Assembly: GCA_032207245.1 (NCBI GenBank)
Contig: CM063507.1
Location: 96,347,406 to 96,411,405, forward strand
Length of the DNA: 64,000 bases
Reading direction: 5' to 3'
Source: Pardosa pseudoannulata
Taxonomy: Eukaryota; Arthropoda; Arachnida; Araneae; Lycosidae
Every line of letters begins with the position of its first letter. The first letter of the stretch is position 1. This document shows, in pieces, positions 60,601-62,999 of the stretch. Under the pieces are notes generated by a model. That model was not told the origin of the DNA and made no database searches. It worked only from the letters and a program-made list of their open reading frames with translations. Both the position numbers and the translations under genes were made by a program.

Positions 60601-61129
60601 GTTATTATTTTGGTGGCAACACAACAATGGAACTGAACATGCTGCACAATTTTAAATGGTTTAGGTTGGTTTTTATTTTTTTTTTTTTTTAACTTTCTGG
60701 CATTGTAGAATGCAAATGGCAAAAGGTCTTTCTTGGATCATTTTCGATCTTTTGATACTTTTAGCACCCTTACGTATCCAGCAGTTTGTGAGAAGATAAA
60801 TACACATAGATAGATAATTACTATAAAATTGTATTATATAGGATAAGATCCAGCTTATCTACGAAAATTGCAATACTTTATTCATATAATTTAATTTGGG
60901 CACCCCTATCAATTGTCCCACTTGCCTGTGTGATTATTAGCCCCATCTATTTGGCTATTGTTCAGCTCAAAATTATGGAAAAAAAAAAATAGAAAATTGG
61001 TGTACAAACCACAAGCTGCTGGTTCATCTGAATTATCTCCACAATCATCATCATGATCACATTCCCACACAGCAGGAATACATTTTCCATTCTGGCACAA
61101 GAACTGGTTAGTCAGACATGTTTTAGGAG
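1593..61129 (-). CDS. LRP1: LRP1-like endocytic receptor, C-terminal part (21 exons, spliced, partial)
   Basis: This is a type I membrane receptor of the LDL-receptor family that binds and internalises lipoproteins, proteases and other ligands. Seen: six LDLa repeats, one EGF, a YWTD propeller, about eleven EGF modules, a transmembrane helix, then a tail with N-V-E-I-N-N-P-M-Y, which aligns with the proximal N-V-E-I-G-N-P-T-Y of human LRP1. Each junction between the exon at 55491-55731 and the tail exon at 1593-1728 joins in frame with a GT donor and AG acceptor. The propeller matches human LRP1 closely, for example L/I-D-V-F-E-D-Y-(I/V)-Y and W-P-T-G-(I/L)-A-(I/V)-D-Y. R-L-K-R at 42247-42258 matches the furin site. 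About 1,090 residues are encoded here; vertebrate LRP1 is about 4,500. Missing: all upstream domains (beyond 64000) and the last tail exon(s), with any distal NPxY (below 1). The only unresolved junction is between the first two exons. Confidence 0.93.
1729..2395 (-). other. LRP1 intron, no other feature
   Basis: The intron between the transmembrane and tail exons. It holds a T-run of about 32 bases near 1862-1893 and a short (TA)n near 2218-2233. Nothing else recognised. Confidence 0.8.
2396..2486 (-). CDS. LRP1: LRP1 exon: transmembrane helix
   Basis: A 91-nt exon, phase 1 in and phase 2 out. It encodes one hydrophobic helix ([20 protein letters not shown]) continuing G-V-V-I-Y and stopped by C-R-R-K-R, the usual positive-inside anchor of a type I protein. 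Donor gtaaaa joins A-G to the G of the tail exon. Confidence 0.92.
2723..3309 (+). mobile_element. 5'-truncated (AACC)n-tailed LINE copy
   Basis: It starts in the ORF2 C-terminus: frame reading [17 protein letters not shown], then a T-rich UTR and an aaccaaccaacc tail. A 14-bp duplication CCTTAGTCATGACA flanks it (2709-2722 and 3310-3323), giving exact limits. Confidence 0.85.
4566..5566 (-). mobile_element. piggyBac-like element, deletion derivative, at TTAA
   Basis: TTAA lies on both sides (4562-4565 and 5567-5570). The inverted ends are CACTAGAATTACGATGG and TACTAGAATTATGGAAGG, and the subterminal GGTGTCATTTTGACCCC is present in inverted form at both ends. A minus-strand ORF inside encodes a transposase N-terminus only. 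Confidence 0.85.
4707..5039 (-). pseudogene. piggyBac transposase N-terminal fragment
   Basis: 110 codons starting [12 protein letters not shown], rich in Ser, Asp and Glu, as in the acidic, poorly conserved N-terminus of PGBD-type transposases. The DDD catalytic core and C-terminal cysteine domain are absent. The assignment leans on the TTAA-flanked element around it. Confidence 0.65.
5718..5809 (-). CDS. LRP1: LRP1 exon: end of last EGF and juxtamembrane stalk
   Basis: A 92-nt exon, phase 2 in and phase 1 out. [11 protein letters not shown] completes the last EGF. About 18 residues rich in Ser, Pro and Glu follow, forming a short stalk with one N-S-S glycosylation sequon just before the membrane. 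Confidence 0.88.
5810..7753 (-). other. Two LRP1 introns around the exon at 6585-6701
   Basis: Plain AT-rich intron sequence on both sides of the exon. I see no repeat shared with the rest of the window and no coding signal. Confidence 0.75.
6585..6701 (-). CDS. LRP1: LRP1 exon: end of EGF 10, start of EGF 11
   Basis: A 117-nt, phase 2-2 exon: [21 protein letters not shown], ending at P-T-C. Donor gtaagt. Confidence 0.9.
7754..7879 (-). CDS. LRP1: LRP1 exon: end of EGF 9, start of EGF 10
   Basis: A 126-nt, phase 2-2 exon: [10 protein letters not shown], then [11 protein letters not shown]. Acceptor attacag and donor gtaaga. Confidence 0.9.
8116..8777. repeat. Long inverted repeat (2 x 117 bp, ~430-bp loop)
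   Basis: 8116-8232 is complementary to 8661-8777 with only a few mismatches. Both arms include TTTAGACTTTAAGGAAAATA and CTAAAGGAACAGTTTATC or their complement. Transcribed within the LRP1 pre-mRNA it could fold into a long hairpin. It may be a foldback-type element; no target duplication is evident. Confidence 0.85.
9024..9288 (-). CDS. LRP1: LRP1 exon: EGF 7, EGF 8 and start of EGF 9
   Basis: A 265-nt exon, phase 1 in and phase 2 out: [45 protein letters not shown]. Acceptor tatattttag; donor gtatgt. Confidence 0.9.
10273..11261 (+). mobile_element. ~1-kb repeat (family D) with inverted ends at TA
   Basis: Ends CCTTATATTTCTAAATATAAG and (complement) CTGTATATTTCCATGTATAAG, flanked by TA; inner TATATAAGCTGA motifs recur at both ends. 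It matches 1-1104 along most of its length (shared ACAATAGTTTCAACT..GGTAA, GCAAAAAA.ATTGCAAA). No transposase was recognised. TA flanks suggest the Tc1/mariner/pogo group. Confidence 0.72.
11557..11717 (-). mobile_element. Short 5'-truncated copy of the 15.9-kb LINE family
   Basis: The complement matches the last ~160 bp of the LINE at 15914-18833: the end of ORF2, the tag in gcgcacttgg-type UTR, CAATAGACCTCTGG, CTTGGGG and CCCTAAAGG, and the terminal ATTC repeat. It is flanked by TTCACTT (11550-11556 and 11718-11724), a 7-bp duplication. Confidence 0.85.
12476..12582. promoter_or_regulatory. Pair of perfect CRE palindromes (TGACGTCA)
   Basis: TGACGTCA occurs at 12476-12483 and 12575-12582, exactly 99 bp apart, about 120-220 bp upstream of the THAP-coding frame. 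This octamer is the CREB/ATF full site. In sequence this AT-rich, two copies so close are unlikely by chance, so a promoter is plausible. Function is an inference. Confidence 0.5.
12700..12859 (+). pseudogene. THAP-domain fragment (plus strand, in LRP1 intron)
   Basis: The frame reads [14 protein letters not shown], then F-P-K-D and L-W-K-K-A-L-K, the first half of a THAP zinc finger (the C-x-C and invariant Pro and Trp of the C2CH DNA-binding fold). The second half (C-x2-H) is not in the same frame; AATG|gtaata at about 12844 could be a splice donor. THAP domains occur in P-element-type transposases and in host genes. A decayed transposon or one exon of a small gene are both possible. No clear ATG precedes it in frame. 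Confidence 0.65.
13122..13154. repeat. (TA)n microsatellite
   Basis: An uninterrupted TA dinucleotide run of about 16 units in the intron between LRP1 exons at 14.3 and 9.3 kb. Similar short AT runs occur near 2218 and 37846. Confidence 0.9.
13218..13252. repeat. Perfect 15-bp hairpin with 5-nt loop
   Basis: ACGTATACAATAAAA is followed by ATTAG and its exact reverse complement. No T-run terminator context or partner was recognised. Confidence 0.85.
14267..14490 (-). CDS. LRP1: LRP1 exon: EGF 5, EGF 6 and start of EGF 7
   Basis: A 224-nt exon, phase 2 in and phase 1 out. It reads [50 protein letters not shown]. Several G-Y-x-G turns are typical of EGF modules. Donor gtatct is weaker than the others. 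Confidence 0.9.
14583..15726. mobile_element. hAT-type non-autonomous DNA transposon, 1144 bp
   Basis: Termini are CAGTGG(T/C)GTG-like and inverted: left CAGTGGTGTGTGG, right complement CAGTGGCGTGCGA, with a shared GCAGGGTGTGCA / ACAGGGTGTGCA block slightly inside. A perfect 8-bp duplication TTAAATTA flanks it (14575-14582 and 15727-15734), the hallmark of hAT. No transposase was recognised. Confidence 0.85.
15357..15913. repeat. Left copy of ~560-bp direct repeat flanking the LINE
   Basis: It comprises the last ~370 bp of the hAT element at 14583-15726, that element's 8-bp duplication, and ~180 bp of ordinary intron. The same order recurs immediately after the LINE. The part after 15727 appears identical in both copies, while the hAT-derived part shows about ten substitutions and a few indels. 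Confidence 0.9.
15914..17103 (+). pseudogene. LINE ORF2, upstream part (pre-RT and RT fingers/palm)
   Basis: This is the open frame before the break. It holds the pre-RT segment (V-P-W-W-S-V-E-L-S, then [12 protein letters not shown]) and the RT blocks up to the Q-G-G-V-L-S-P block. The frame is also open from 15784, but that lead comes from the flanking host repeat and is not LINE sequence, because it is repeated after the LINE at about 19270-19399 without any LINE following. Confidence 0.88.
17094..18718 (+). pseudogene. LINE ORF2, downstream part (YADD, thumb, RNase H, zinc knuckle)
   Basis: The reading frame resumes just before G-Y-A-D-D-V-A-I-I and continues through thumb, RNase H and the C-terminal C-x2-C-x8-H-x3-C motif ([16 protein letters not shown]) to the stop. 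Related elements have roughly ten or more residues between the V-V-D block and Y-A-D-D; most are missing here, so the break is a small deletion with a frame change. Confidence 0.88.
18834..19399. repeat. Right copy of ~560-bp direct repeat flanking the LINE
   Basis: It begins directly after the ATTC-repeat end of the LINE and ends where the sequence leaves the left copy (...cctgtgga, then new intron sequence). It carries 17 bp (around 18923-18939) absent from the left copy. The arrangement is that of a very long target-site duplication. Confidence 0.9.
19400..20683 (-). other. LRP1 intron part, nothing recognised
   Basis: AT-rich unique intron downstream of the LINE-flanking repeat. No ORF with a recognisable domain and no terminal repeats seen. 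Confidence 0.7.
20684..20867 (-). pseudogene. Partial duplicate of LRP1 exon 21383-21544 with its donor and downstream intron
   Basis: This segment matches 21236-21422. On the minus strand it retains the last ~13 codons of the exon ([13 protein letters not shown]) and an intact gtaagt donor at about 20826. It lacks the acceptor and first three-quarters of the exon. The nearest upstream AG would enter in the wrong phase, so it should not be spliced in usefully. Confidence 0.85.
20868..21235. other. Unclassified segment separating the exon duplicate from its source
   Basis: The part from 20868 to about 21110 is less AT-rich than neighbouring intron and interrupts the duplicated exon. It contains CTGGTTCGAGGAATGAACC, a short inverted motif. 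It looks like an inserted or captured sequence, but no family was recognised. Confidence 0.5.
21383..21544 (-). CDS. LRP1: LRP1 exon: end of EGF 3, EGF 4, start of EGF 5
   Basis: A 162-nt, phase 2-2 exon: [33 protein letters not shown], then C-T-P-L-V at the donor. The last ~40 nt and the following intron are duplicated at 20684-20867. Confidence 0.9.
21545..23632 (-). other. LRP1 intron part, nothing recognised
   Basis: AT-rich intron with oligo-A and oligo-T runs; no recognisable coding or mobile sequence before the hAT element at 23641. Confidence 0.7.
23641..24573. mobile_element. hAT (Charlie-like) non-autonomous element, 933 bp
   Basis: Left end CAGGGGTGCCCAACC; complement of right end CAGGCATGCCCAATC; both followed by GGGCC/GGCCGC-type subterminal sequence. 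A perfect 8-bp duplication AATTAAAC lies at 23633-23640 and 24574-24581. No transposase domain was recognised. Confidence 0.9.
24731..24862 (-). CDS. LRP1: LRP1 exon: end of EGF 2 and start of EGF 3
   Basis: A 132-nt, phase 2-2 exon. It starts at [11 protein letters not shown] and continues [11 protein letters not shown]. The exon cuts each EGF between cysteines 4 and 5, a pattern repeated in most downstream exons. Donor gtaagt. Confidence 0.9.
24999..25825. mobile_element. pogo/Tigger-type MITE, 827 bp, at TA
   Basis: Termini CAGTAAAACCCGTTTAAGAAG and (complement) CAGTGAAACTCACTTAAGAAG, flanked by TA on both sides. Further TTAAGAAG motifs lie internally at both ends. An (AT)n run near 25685-25717 has expanded inside. 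The CAGTnnAACC start is typical of the pogo group. Confidence 0.85.
26250..27230 (-). mobile_element. Family D repeat, inverted copy, with internal duplication
   Basis: This is the reverse complement of the family at 10273: left CTGCATATTTCTGTGTATAA, right end GCTTATATTTAGAAATATATAG, TA on each side (26248-26249, 27231-27232). A 155-bp insert at 26895-27049 is flanked by a perfect 41-bp direct repeat. Confidence 0.7.
26854..27090. repeat. 155-bp insert between perfect 41-bp direct repeats
   Basis: The 41-bp block beginning TCTACAGGTTTTCTTCACAG is present at 26854-26894 and 27050-27090 without change. The intervening 155 bp is absent from the related repeat at 63.6 kb. Confidence 0.85.
27233..27725 (-). 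mobile_element. Helitron remnant: PIF1-type helicase C-terminus and 3' end
   Basis: The minus strand from about 27720 reads R-N-I-D-A-P, then [11 protein letters not shown], and after a frameshift near 27525 [15 protein letters not shown] ... [12 protein letters not shown], the hallmark C-terminal helicase motifs of Helitron Rep/Hel proteins. It ends in GGGCAAAGCCGGGAACTTGC-AGCTAG followed by T, as Helitron 3' ends do. Confidence 0.85.
27908..27980 (-). CDS. LRP1: LRP1 exon: first half of EGF module 2
   Basis: A short 73-nt exon, phase 1 in and phase 2 out ([14 protein letters not shown]), resembling C-N-L-Q-C-F-N-G-G-S-C-F-L of human LRP1. The intron separating it from the preceding exon is only 82 bp, by far the shortest in the window. 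Confidence 0.9.
28063..28218 (-). CDS. LRP1: LRP1 exon: EGF module closing the propeller
   Basis: A 156-nt, phase 1-1 exon. The six-cysteine module C-S-E-D-N-N-P-C-G ... C-L-C ... I-S-C has a serine/acid-rich insert (about [10 protein letters not shown]) between cysteines 5 and 6, followed by P-V-P-K-M-P. It occupies the position of the EGF after the last propeller in LRP1. Confidence 0.88.
28600..29344 (+). mobile_element. CCATGACTTT-family DNA element, copy 1 (6-bp TSD TATATT)
   Basis: A 745-bp element starting CAGGGTATCTGCC and ending GGTGCACGGAAACCATG, with repeated CCATGACTTTTC / CATGACTTTCC blocks near both ends. TATATT precedes (28594-28599) and follows it (29345-29350). No coding capacity. 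It sits inside the piggyBac relic 28288-30426. Confidence 0.82.
29415..29530 (+). pseudogene. piggyBac transposase N-terminal fragment
   Basis: The frame from 29415 reads [12 protein letters not shown], then an Asp/Ser-rich stretch ([10 protein letters not shown]), and ends at TAA after 38 codons. The opening resembles the N-terminus of PGBD transposases and the 4.7-kb fragment (R-K-G-L-T-H-E-E-I). In-frame upstream sequence comes from the nested element. Confidence 0.6.
30869..31045 (-). CDS. LRP1: LRP1 exon: last YWTD propeller blade
   Basis: A 177-nt, phase 1-1 exon. [10 protein letters not shown], then I-R-L-D-K-F-G and L-N-K-A-N-D-I-I-L, correspond to the final blade of the human propeller (S-I-D-V-F-E-D-Y-I-Y; K-F-G; S-H-A-S-D-V-V-L). 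Acceptor ctatag and donor gtaagt. Confidence 0.93.
32232..32300. mobile_element. piggyBac-like end fragment
   Basis: The TTAA at 32235 is followed by CACTAGAAATGTGAAAGAGG and TCATTTTGACCTC, very like the left end of the 4.6-kb element. No matching right end was found nearby, so the extent is uncertain. Confidence 0.5.
32630..32851 (+). mobile_element. LINE 3' UTR fragment with (AACC)n tail
   Basis: A second copy of the family at 228-500, ending aaacccaaaccaacca. CTGTTAAA at 32622-32629 and 32852-32859 is the likely target duplication. Confidence 0.78.
33046..33415 (-). mobile_element. 5'-truncated LINE 3' UTR, inverted copy of the 2.7-kb insert
   Basis: The complement matches 2879-3309 (GTTTGGCGCAGTTTGTCCCT, TAGAGGATTTAGCGCC and the T-rich UTR). 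A perfect 13-bp duplication TTAGAAGTAAATG flanks it (33033-33045 and 33416-33428). Confidence 0.88.
33507..33730 (-). CDS. LRP1: LRP1 exon: two YWTD propeller blades
   Basis: A 224-nt exon, phase 2 in and phase 1 out. It contains [17 protein letters not shown] and I-Y-W-A-D-P-K, matching consecutive blades of the last LRP1 propeller. The unpaired cysteine in Y-W-T-D-C-G replaces a tryptophan of the human protein. Donor gtaagt at 33506. Confidence 0.93.
33731..34496 (-). other. LRP1 intron part, nothing recognised
   Basis: Unique AT-rich intron between a propeller exon and the candidate LTR. Confidence 0.7.
34497..35086. mobile_element. Candidate solo LTR (~590 bp)
   Basis: It begins TGTAAGG and ends CCTTACA, perfect short inverted termini of TG..CA form. 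The interior is less AT-rich than the surrounding intron and contains an AATAAA near 34946. The flanks share only GTT, so a target duplication is not demonstrated. Confidence 0.45.
35566..35744 (-). CDS. LRP1: LRP1 exon: YWTD propeller blade
   Basis: A 179-nt exon, phase 0 in and phase 2 out. It encodes [17 protein letters not shown], then [11 protein letters not shown]. Both are canonical propeller repeats matching G-I-A-I-D-W ... V-Y-W-T-D-S-G and I-D-E-P-H-A-I-V-V-D-P of human LRP1. Donor gtatgt. Confidence 0.93.
36078..36647. repeat. Two (TA)n microsatellites flanking a ~470-bp segment
   Basis: A (TA)n run lies at about 36078-36123, and a second TA run ending in TG repeats at about 36599-36647. 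The segment between is less AT-rich, with an unclassified minus-strand frame at 36149-36496 that shows no recognised domain. Confidence 0.7.
36950..37737 (-). mobile_element. Tigger/pogo-type element with transposase HTH remnant
   Basis: Termini CAGTCAAACCTGTCTATCTC and (complement) CAGTCAAACTTGTCTATCTC, flanked by TA. The minus strand near 37100-37240 reads [23 protein letters not shown], the CENP-B/pogo N-terminal helix-turn-helix, after a disrupted start near 37305. The DDE catalytic part is deleted. Confidence 0.87.
38348..38673. repeat. 163-bp tandem duplication (two units)
   Basis: Units 38348-38510 and 38511-38673 are almost identical (one visible difference, TTCACTTAA versus TTTTACTTAA), so the duplication is recent. 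Confidence 0.92.
38800..39406 (+). mobile_element. 5'-truncated LINE with ORF2 C-terminus and (AACC)n tail
   Basis: The conceptual product has [14 protein letters not shown] followed by [17 protein letters not shown], the C-x2-C-x8-H-x4-C signature at the ORF2 C-terminus of Jockey/I-type elements. It has a stop at about 39206 and a UTR ending caaccaactaaccaaccaacc. A frame change lies near 38860. This family differs from the 15.9-kb LINE. Confidence 0.8.
39414..39972 (-). mobile_element. piggyBac-like relic with C-terminal cysteine domain, at TTAA
   Basis: TTAA at 39410-39413 and 39973-39976; ends CCCTTTCCGGTATGAT and (complement) CCCCTTCTGGTAAAAT. The minus strand at 39579-39764 encodes [12 protein letters not shown] and T-T-W-R-C-K-Q, a decayed version of the C-terminal CxxC domain that binds transposon ends. 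Everything upstream is deleted. Confidence 0.8.
40970..41107 (+). mobile_element. SINE copy, degraded
   Basis: It contains a decayed B box (GTAGATTCAAATCCTATTA), GGCATGGATATTTGTAGTTG, TCTCATTAGCTC and the terminal GAGACCGTAGCACTCCAACAAA. The A-box region is not recognisable. Confidence 0.65.
41108..42217 (-). other. LRP1 intron part with possible degraded promoter-like repeat
   Basis: The stretch at about 41580-42060 is less AT-rich, with GATATAAAGC near 41785 and GAATAAAC near 41961 (TATA-like and polyadenylation-like). It could be an old LTR read on the plus strand, but matching termini and a target duplication were not found. Confidence 0.4.
42218..42486 (-). CDS. LRP1: LRP1 exon: start of YWTD beta-propeller with furin-type site
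   Basis: A 269-nt exon, phase 1 in and phase 0 out. It begins the six-bladed propeller ([15 protein letters not shown] in place of Y-W-T-N). Near its end, T-S-N-R-L-K-R-E-D aligns with T-S-N-R-H-R-R-Q-I-D of human LRP1, where furin cuts the precursor in the trans-Golgi. The R-x-K-R consensus is intact. Donor gtaagt is perfect. Confidence 0.92.
43441..43616 (+). mobile_element. tRNA-derived SINE copy with both promoter boxes
   Basis: It begins GGCTGAACGATGACTGAATGG (tRNA-like A-box region), followed by GGGATTGATTCCCA (B box), the body GTAGGTCCCAGACTCATTAG and the tail CCAAACCAAACC. Flanking AATAAACT / AATAAATT suggests a decayed target duplication. Confidence 0.8.
44306..44434 (-). CDS. LRP1: LRP1 exon: single EGF-like module before the beta-propeller
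   Basis: A 129-nt, phase 1-1 exon with six cysteines ([10 protein letters not shown] ... [14 protein letters not shown] ... S-C). The C-x-S-G-(Y/F)-H-x-V-P-G part resembles the first of the two EGF modules at this place in human LRP1, while C-S-Q-L-C resembles the second. No second EGF exon was found on either side. Confidence 0.9.
44706..45507 (+). mobile_element. CCATGACTTT-family DNA element, copy 2 (6-bp TSD TAAGGA)
   Basis: An 802-bp copy, near-identical in its interior to copy 1 and keeping the longer right end. TAAGGA flanks it exactly (44700-44705 and 45508-45513). Confidence 0.85.
45514..46848 (-). other. LRP1 intron, nothing recognised
   Basis: Searched on the minus strand for a second EGF exon between the last LDLa exon and the EGF exon at 44306; no cysteine-rich frame with splice sites was found. 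Confidence 0.65.
46849..46971 (-). CDS. LRP1: LRP1 exon: last LDLa repeat before the EGF/propeller
   Basis: A 123-nt, phase 1-1 exon. A short histidine-rich lead (P-H-H-H-H) precedes C-Q-S-H-E-F-Q-C and a calcium box [11 protein letters not shown]. The R-C-D-H-F-E-D-C segment resembles R-C-N-M-F-D-D-C of the final cluster IV repeat of human LRP1. Acceptor caacag and donor gtaaga are good. Confidence 0.92.
46972..48879 (-). other. LRP1 intron with Helitron-like 3' end at 47934
   Basis: On the minus strand CCCATCATATGACGGG (hairpin) is followed by CTATATG and CTAG then T at 47937-47933, the form of a Helitron 3' end. The 5' end was not found. The plus-strand frame at 48349-48570 shows no recognised domain. 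Confidence 0.45.
48880..49455. mobile_element. Repeat family E, second copy
   Basis: It aligns with 59289-59904 (TTCATGCAAGACATGA, AATCTATAAATTAGATTTGA, GAGAAATGTGTGCT, AAAGTGACTAAAGGTGAGAAAAGTGAC) and ends in the same GCAAGCCTG. The left end is missing. Confidence 0.65.
49473..49640 (-). mobile_element. SINE copy, degraded
   Basis: In plus reading it starts GGTTTGGTTTGGAGTACTAAGG and continues GACTGGGACCTACTGCTTAAA and GTGGGATTCAAACCCACAAA, the complement of the B box. It lies next to the repeat ending at 49455. No clean target duplication was found. Confidence 0.75.
50313..50432 (-). CDS. LRP1: LRP1 exon: LDLa repeat
   Basis: A 120-nt, phase 1-1 exon with one LDLa module ending [13 protein letters not shown]. 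This is very like the human LRP1 cluster IV repeat that ends [10 protein letters not shown], which helps place the exon near the end of cluster IV. Donor gtaagt is perfect. Confidence 0.92.
50584..50800 (-). mobile_element. SINE copy, degraded, with internal insertion
   Basis: It is recognisable by GAGTGCTGTAGTCTAC, GAGACTGAGACCTACTACTT and CAGCACCCTAACTATTTGAC. About 50 extra bases interrupt the middle. It is more diverged than its neighbour at 50884. Confidence 0.65.
50884..51062 (-). mobile_element. tRNA-derived SINE copy
   Basis: Same family as the SINE at 56 kb (TACGGTCTACTTTT, GAGACCGGGACCTAC, TTAAAGCCGATT in plus reading). The 11-bp duplication GTAATTTCTTG lies at 50873-50883 and 51063-51073. 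Confidence 0.88.
51912..52028 (-). CDS. LRP1: LRP1 exon: LDLa repeat
   Basis: A 117-nt, phase 1-1 exon with one LDLa module (C-K-S-N-E-F-L-C ... [18 protein letters not shown]). The third cysteine region reads N-F-C-I-L-M-D-W, a variant in which the usual G-x-C-I-P is lost. Acceptor ttcag and donor gtaatg are both clear. Confidence 0.92.
52171..52966 (+). mobile_element. CCATGACTTT-family DNA element, copy 3
   Basis: A 796-bp copy with both ends (CAGGGTATCTGCC ... GCGGAAACCATG). The flanks TATATA and GAAACA do not match, so the target duplication is lost or the ends have recombined. Confidence 0.82.
54361..55052 (+). mobile_element. CCATGACTTT-family DNA element, copy 4, right end missing
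   Basis: The left end is intact. The right end stops after GACTTTCCATGACTTTTACT and runs into a T-rich, ATT-repeat segment, so it is truncated. Confidence 0.8.
55491..55731 (-). CDS. LRP1: LRP1 exon: two LDLa repeats
   Basis: A 241-nt exon carrying two tandem LDLa modules. The first runs from C-P-L-N-Y-F-R-C to [12 protein letters not shown], where the usual S-D-E is E-D-E. The second runs from C-N-P-S-S-F-K-C to [11 protein letters not shown]. The donor gtaagt at 55490 is perfect and in phase 1, matching the next exon. The acceptor ttcag at 55734-55732 gives phase 0; an internal ag at 55725-55724 would give phase 2. The in-frame TAA just upstream rules out an earlier start. Confidence 0.88.
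56011..56869 (-). mobile_element. tRNA-derived SINE, split by a solo LTR
   Basis: On the minus strand the right end carries tRNA-like promoter boxes (A box around GGCCGAATGGTTAGGGTGC, B box GGGTTCAAATCC). A body shared with other copies follows (CGGTCTCATTAGCCCTCGTG), then a CCAAAACCAAACC-like tail. A perfect 13-bp duplication CATCTCATTGTAG lies at 55998-56010 and 56870-56882. The SINE is interrupted within the B-box region by the LTR at 56139-56806. Confidence 0.88.
56139..56806. mobile_element. Solo LTR (668 bp) inserted in a SINE
   Basis: It begins TGTTACA and ends TGTGACA (TG..CA). The SINE sequence resumes exactly on each side, with GATTC / GATTT as a 5-bp target duplication carrying one substitution. 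Inside are a TATAAG box near 56291 and an AATAAA signal near 56631, in the order expected of an LTR read on the plus strand. No internal retroelement genes remain, so it is probably the product of LTR-LTR recombination. Confidence 0.8.
56883..59168 (-). other. LRP1 intron, nothing recognised
   Basis: AT-rich intron. No LDLa-like cysteine-rich frame was found on the minus strand that could fix the junction between exons 61010-61129 and 55491-55731. Confidence 0.65.
59169..59904. mobile_element. Repeat family E with CAGGCTTG..CAAGCCTG ends
   Basis: An inverted 8-bp terminus (CAGGCTTG at 59169, CAAGCCTG ending 59904) bounds a 736-bp unit containing several AAAAGTGACTAAA motifs. Most of it is repeated at 48880-49455. 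Likely hAT-like from the CAGG end, but no target duplication was found. Confidence 0.6.
60082..60192 (+). mobile_element. 5'-truncated SINE copy
   Basis: This copy lacks the tRNA-like promoter part; it starts at GCATGGATGTTTGTAGC and ends in CAAACAAAACCAAA. A perfect 12-bp duplication TCAGATACACTG flanks it (60070-60081 and 60193-60204). Confidence 0.88.
61010..61129 (-). CDS. LRP1: LRP1 exon: complete LDLa repeat
   Basis: One LDLa module of 120 nt. The acceptor follows a T-run ending in ag at 61131-61130. Six cysteines are present, with the calcium box [15 protein letters not shown]. Intron phase is 1 on entry. The likely donor is gtttgt at 61009 (phase 1), but this does not fit the start phase of the next recognised exon, so the true 3' end may differ (an alternative gtacac donor lies 4 nt further on) or a small exon may be missing. 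Confidence 0.85.
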
Positions 61130-62070
61130 CTAAAAAAAAAATTTATAAGATCAGAATTTTGTATGCTAAAGAAAAACAAAACAGGTTTTGCTATTACATT
61201 TAAGTCTATGCCATAAATCAGCAGTTGATTACTGCCATGAGATCTAGTTTGAGAACAACAGCAGTCTTAGATACCATAATGGTTATACAGACATGACTTA
61301 AAGCATATTTTAAATATATTTCAACTGAAACAGGTCAACTCAAAGACAATTCATAATAAAAAATTTCTACAGTTTAATAACTCAGCAATAAAATAAAATT
61401 GCTATCATACCTCAATAACAATAACATTTTTCAGCATTAGGCAGTGAATATCAAGGTTTTTTTAATTGTTTGTTTTGTTTTGATTTGCTTCAAATCAGAT
61501 TTTAAAATAATTTTTTAGTTCTTAAAATACTTTTAAAGATTTTGTAATAACTCTTTGGGAGGTACGGTTTTTTAAAAAACATGAGATGCAACTTAAGATT
61601 TAATAACAGGTGTATGTACCTTTGTTGAGTATGCATATTTTTCCCAGTCAAAAGTTAATTTCGACAATTCTTTCTTTTTACACACTTTCTTTTTCGGCAC
61701 ATGATTTACAAGTAAAAATATTAAAATCATGCTTTTCACATCTTTCTTTCATAATCAAATAAAAATACTGTTTTTCAGAAAGCACAAAAATATAGCCTTT
61801 GATCTACGGTTTCTTATCTAGAAATATTTTAAAGCAAATAATATTTTTAATGCTGAAAACGATATTTAAACCCTACTACAGTTTGATGCAAACCATTCAA
61901 CTTGCAACTTGTATCAATCATGCAATCATAACTAAATCATTACAAAAATATATGAACACCTTTTGTATATATGCCTATCTAGTCATGCAAGAAAATGCTT
62001 CTGTATAATCATGAATAATCATGTTGCATAGCAATTGTGCCATCTTTTGGATTAAACTAAGAACCATATA

Positions 62071-62849
62071 CAGGGTGTCTGCCAAAATAAAATTTTTGAA
62101 ATTCCATGACTTTTCATGACTTTCCCTGACTTAGCAGATCATTTTCCATGACTTTAAAAAGCTTTCGTTAAAGTATATATGAATAAAACTTCTGATGCAC
62201 ATACAAATAAAATATATGCTTTTAGAGAAATTACAGGAATTTTATCATAAAAAAACTATAAACTTACTTTATAAGTGTTAATAAACTCGCATACATAAAA
62301 ATAAATTGTTGTATCTACATACCTAAGTTTACTCATACAGCAATTTTTCTATCAAAAATTTCCAATTTGAATTCAGGGTACTTAGGTATTATCCGGGTGA
62401 CCATGAATAATAGCCAAATATAACCCTATAATGTTTATATACAATATCCCTAGAGATAAACTCATATTTTGTGCAAAAATCTTAACTAATTTTTATTAAA
62501 AAATAATTATTATTATATTAATAAAATTTTAATCTACAATTTAAGAAAAAACCAGAATAATATACATTTACCCACCCATTAAGTTTTCTTGCTTTGAGTT
62601 TCCTTGGTGAACAAATTTTACTTGGCAATATGGTCAACAGGATAATACATAAATACCAAACTCAGTAACTTCAGCCAAATGACTAGTAAAAATAGAATTA
62701 AACAATTCAATGCATTTTTTTAATTGGTAGTTTATCGGATTCATGACTTTTACTCATTTTACTTAAAAAATCAAGACTTTCCATGACAAAATTAATCCAT
62801 CGTCTAAATCCATGATTTTCCATGACTTTCCAGGTGCATGAAAACCATG
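62071..62849 (+). mobile_element. CCATGACTTT-family DNA element, copy 5
   Basis: A 779-bp copy flanked by CATATA and CGTATA, a 6-bp duplication with one change. It has a few more substitutions than the other copies. Confidence 0.82.
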
Positions 62850-62999
62850 CGTATATTTCCTTGTATAAACTGATAATTTTTAGAGCTTTTTATAGACCTT
62901 AAAGTGGGAGAGCAACTGCTTTACGAATCCATGAAACTGATGTAGTAGGTGTCTTTCTCGGTGACATTTTTTGCGATTGTAGACAAAAAGAAAGCAAAT

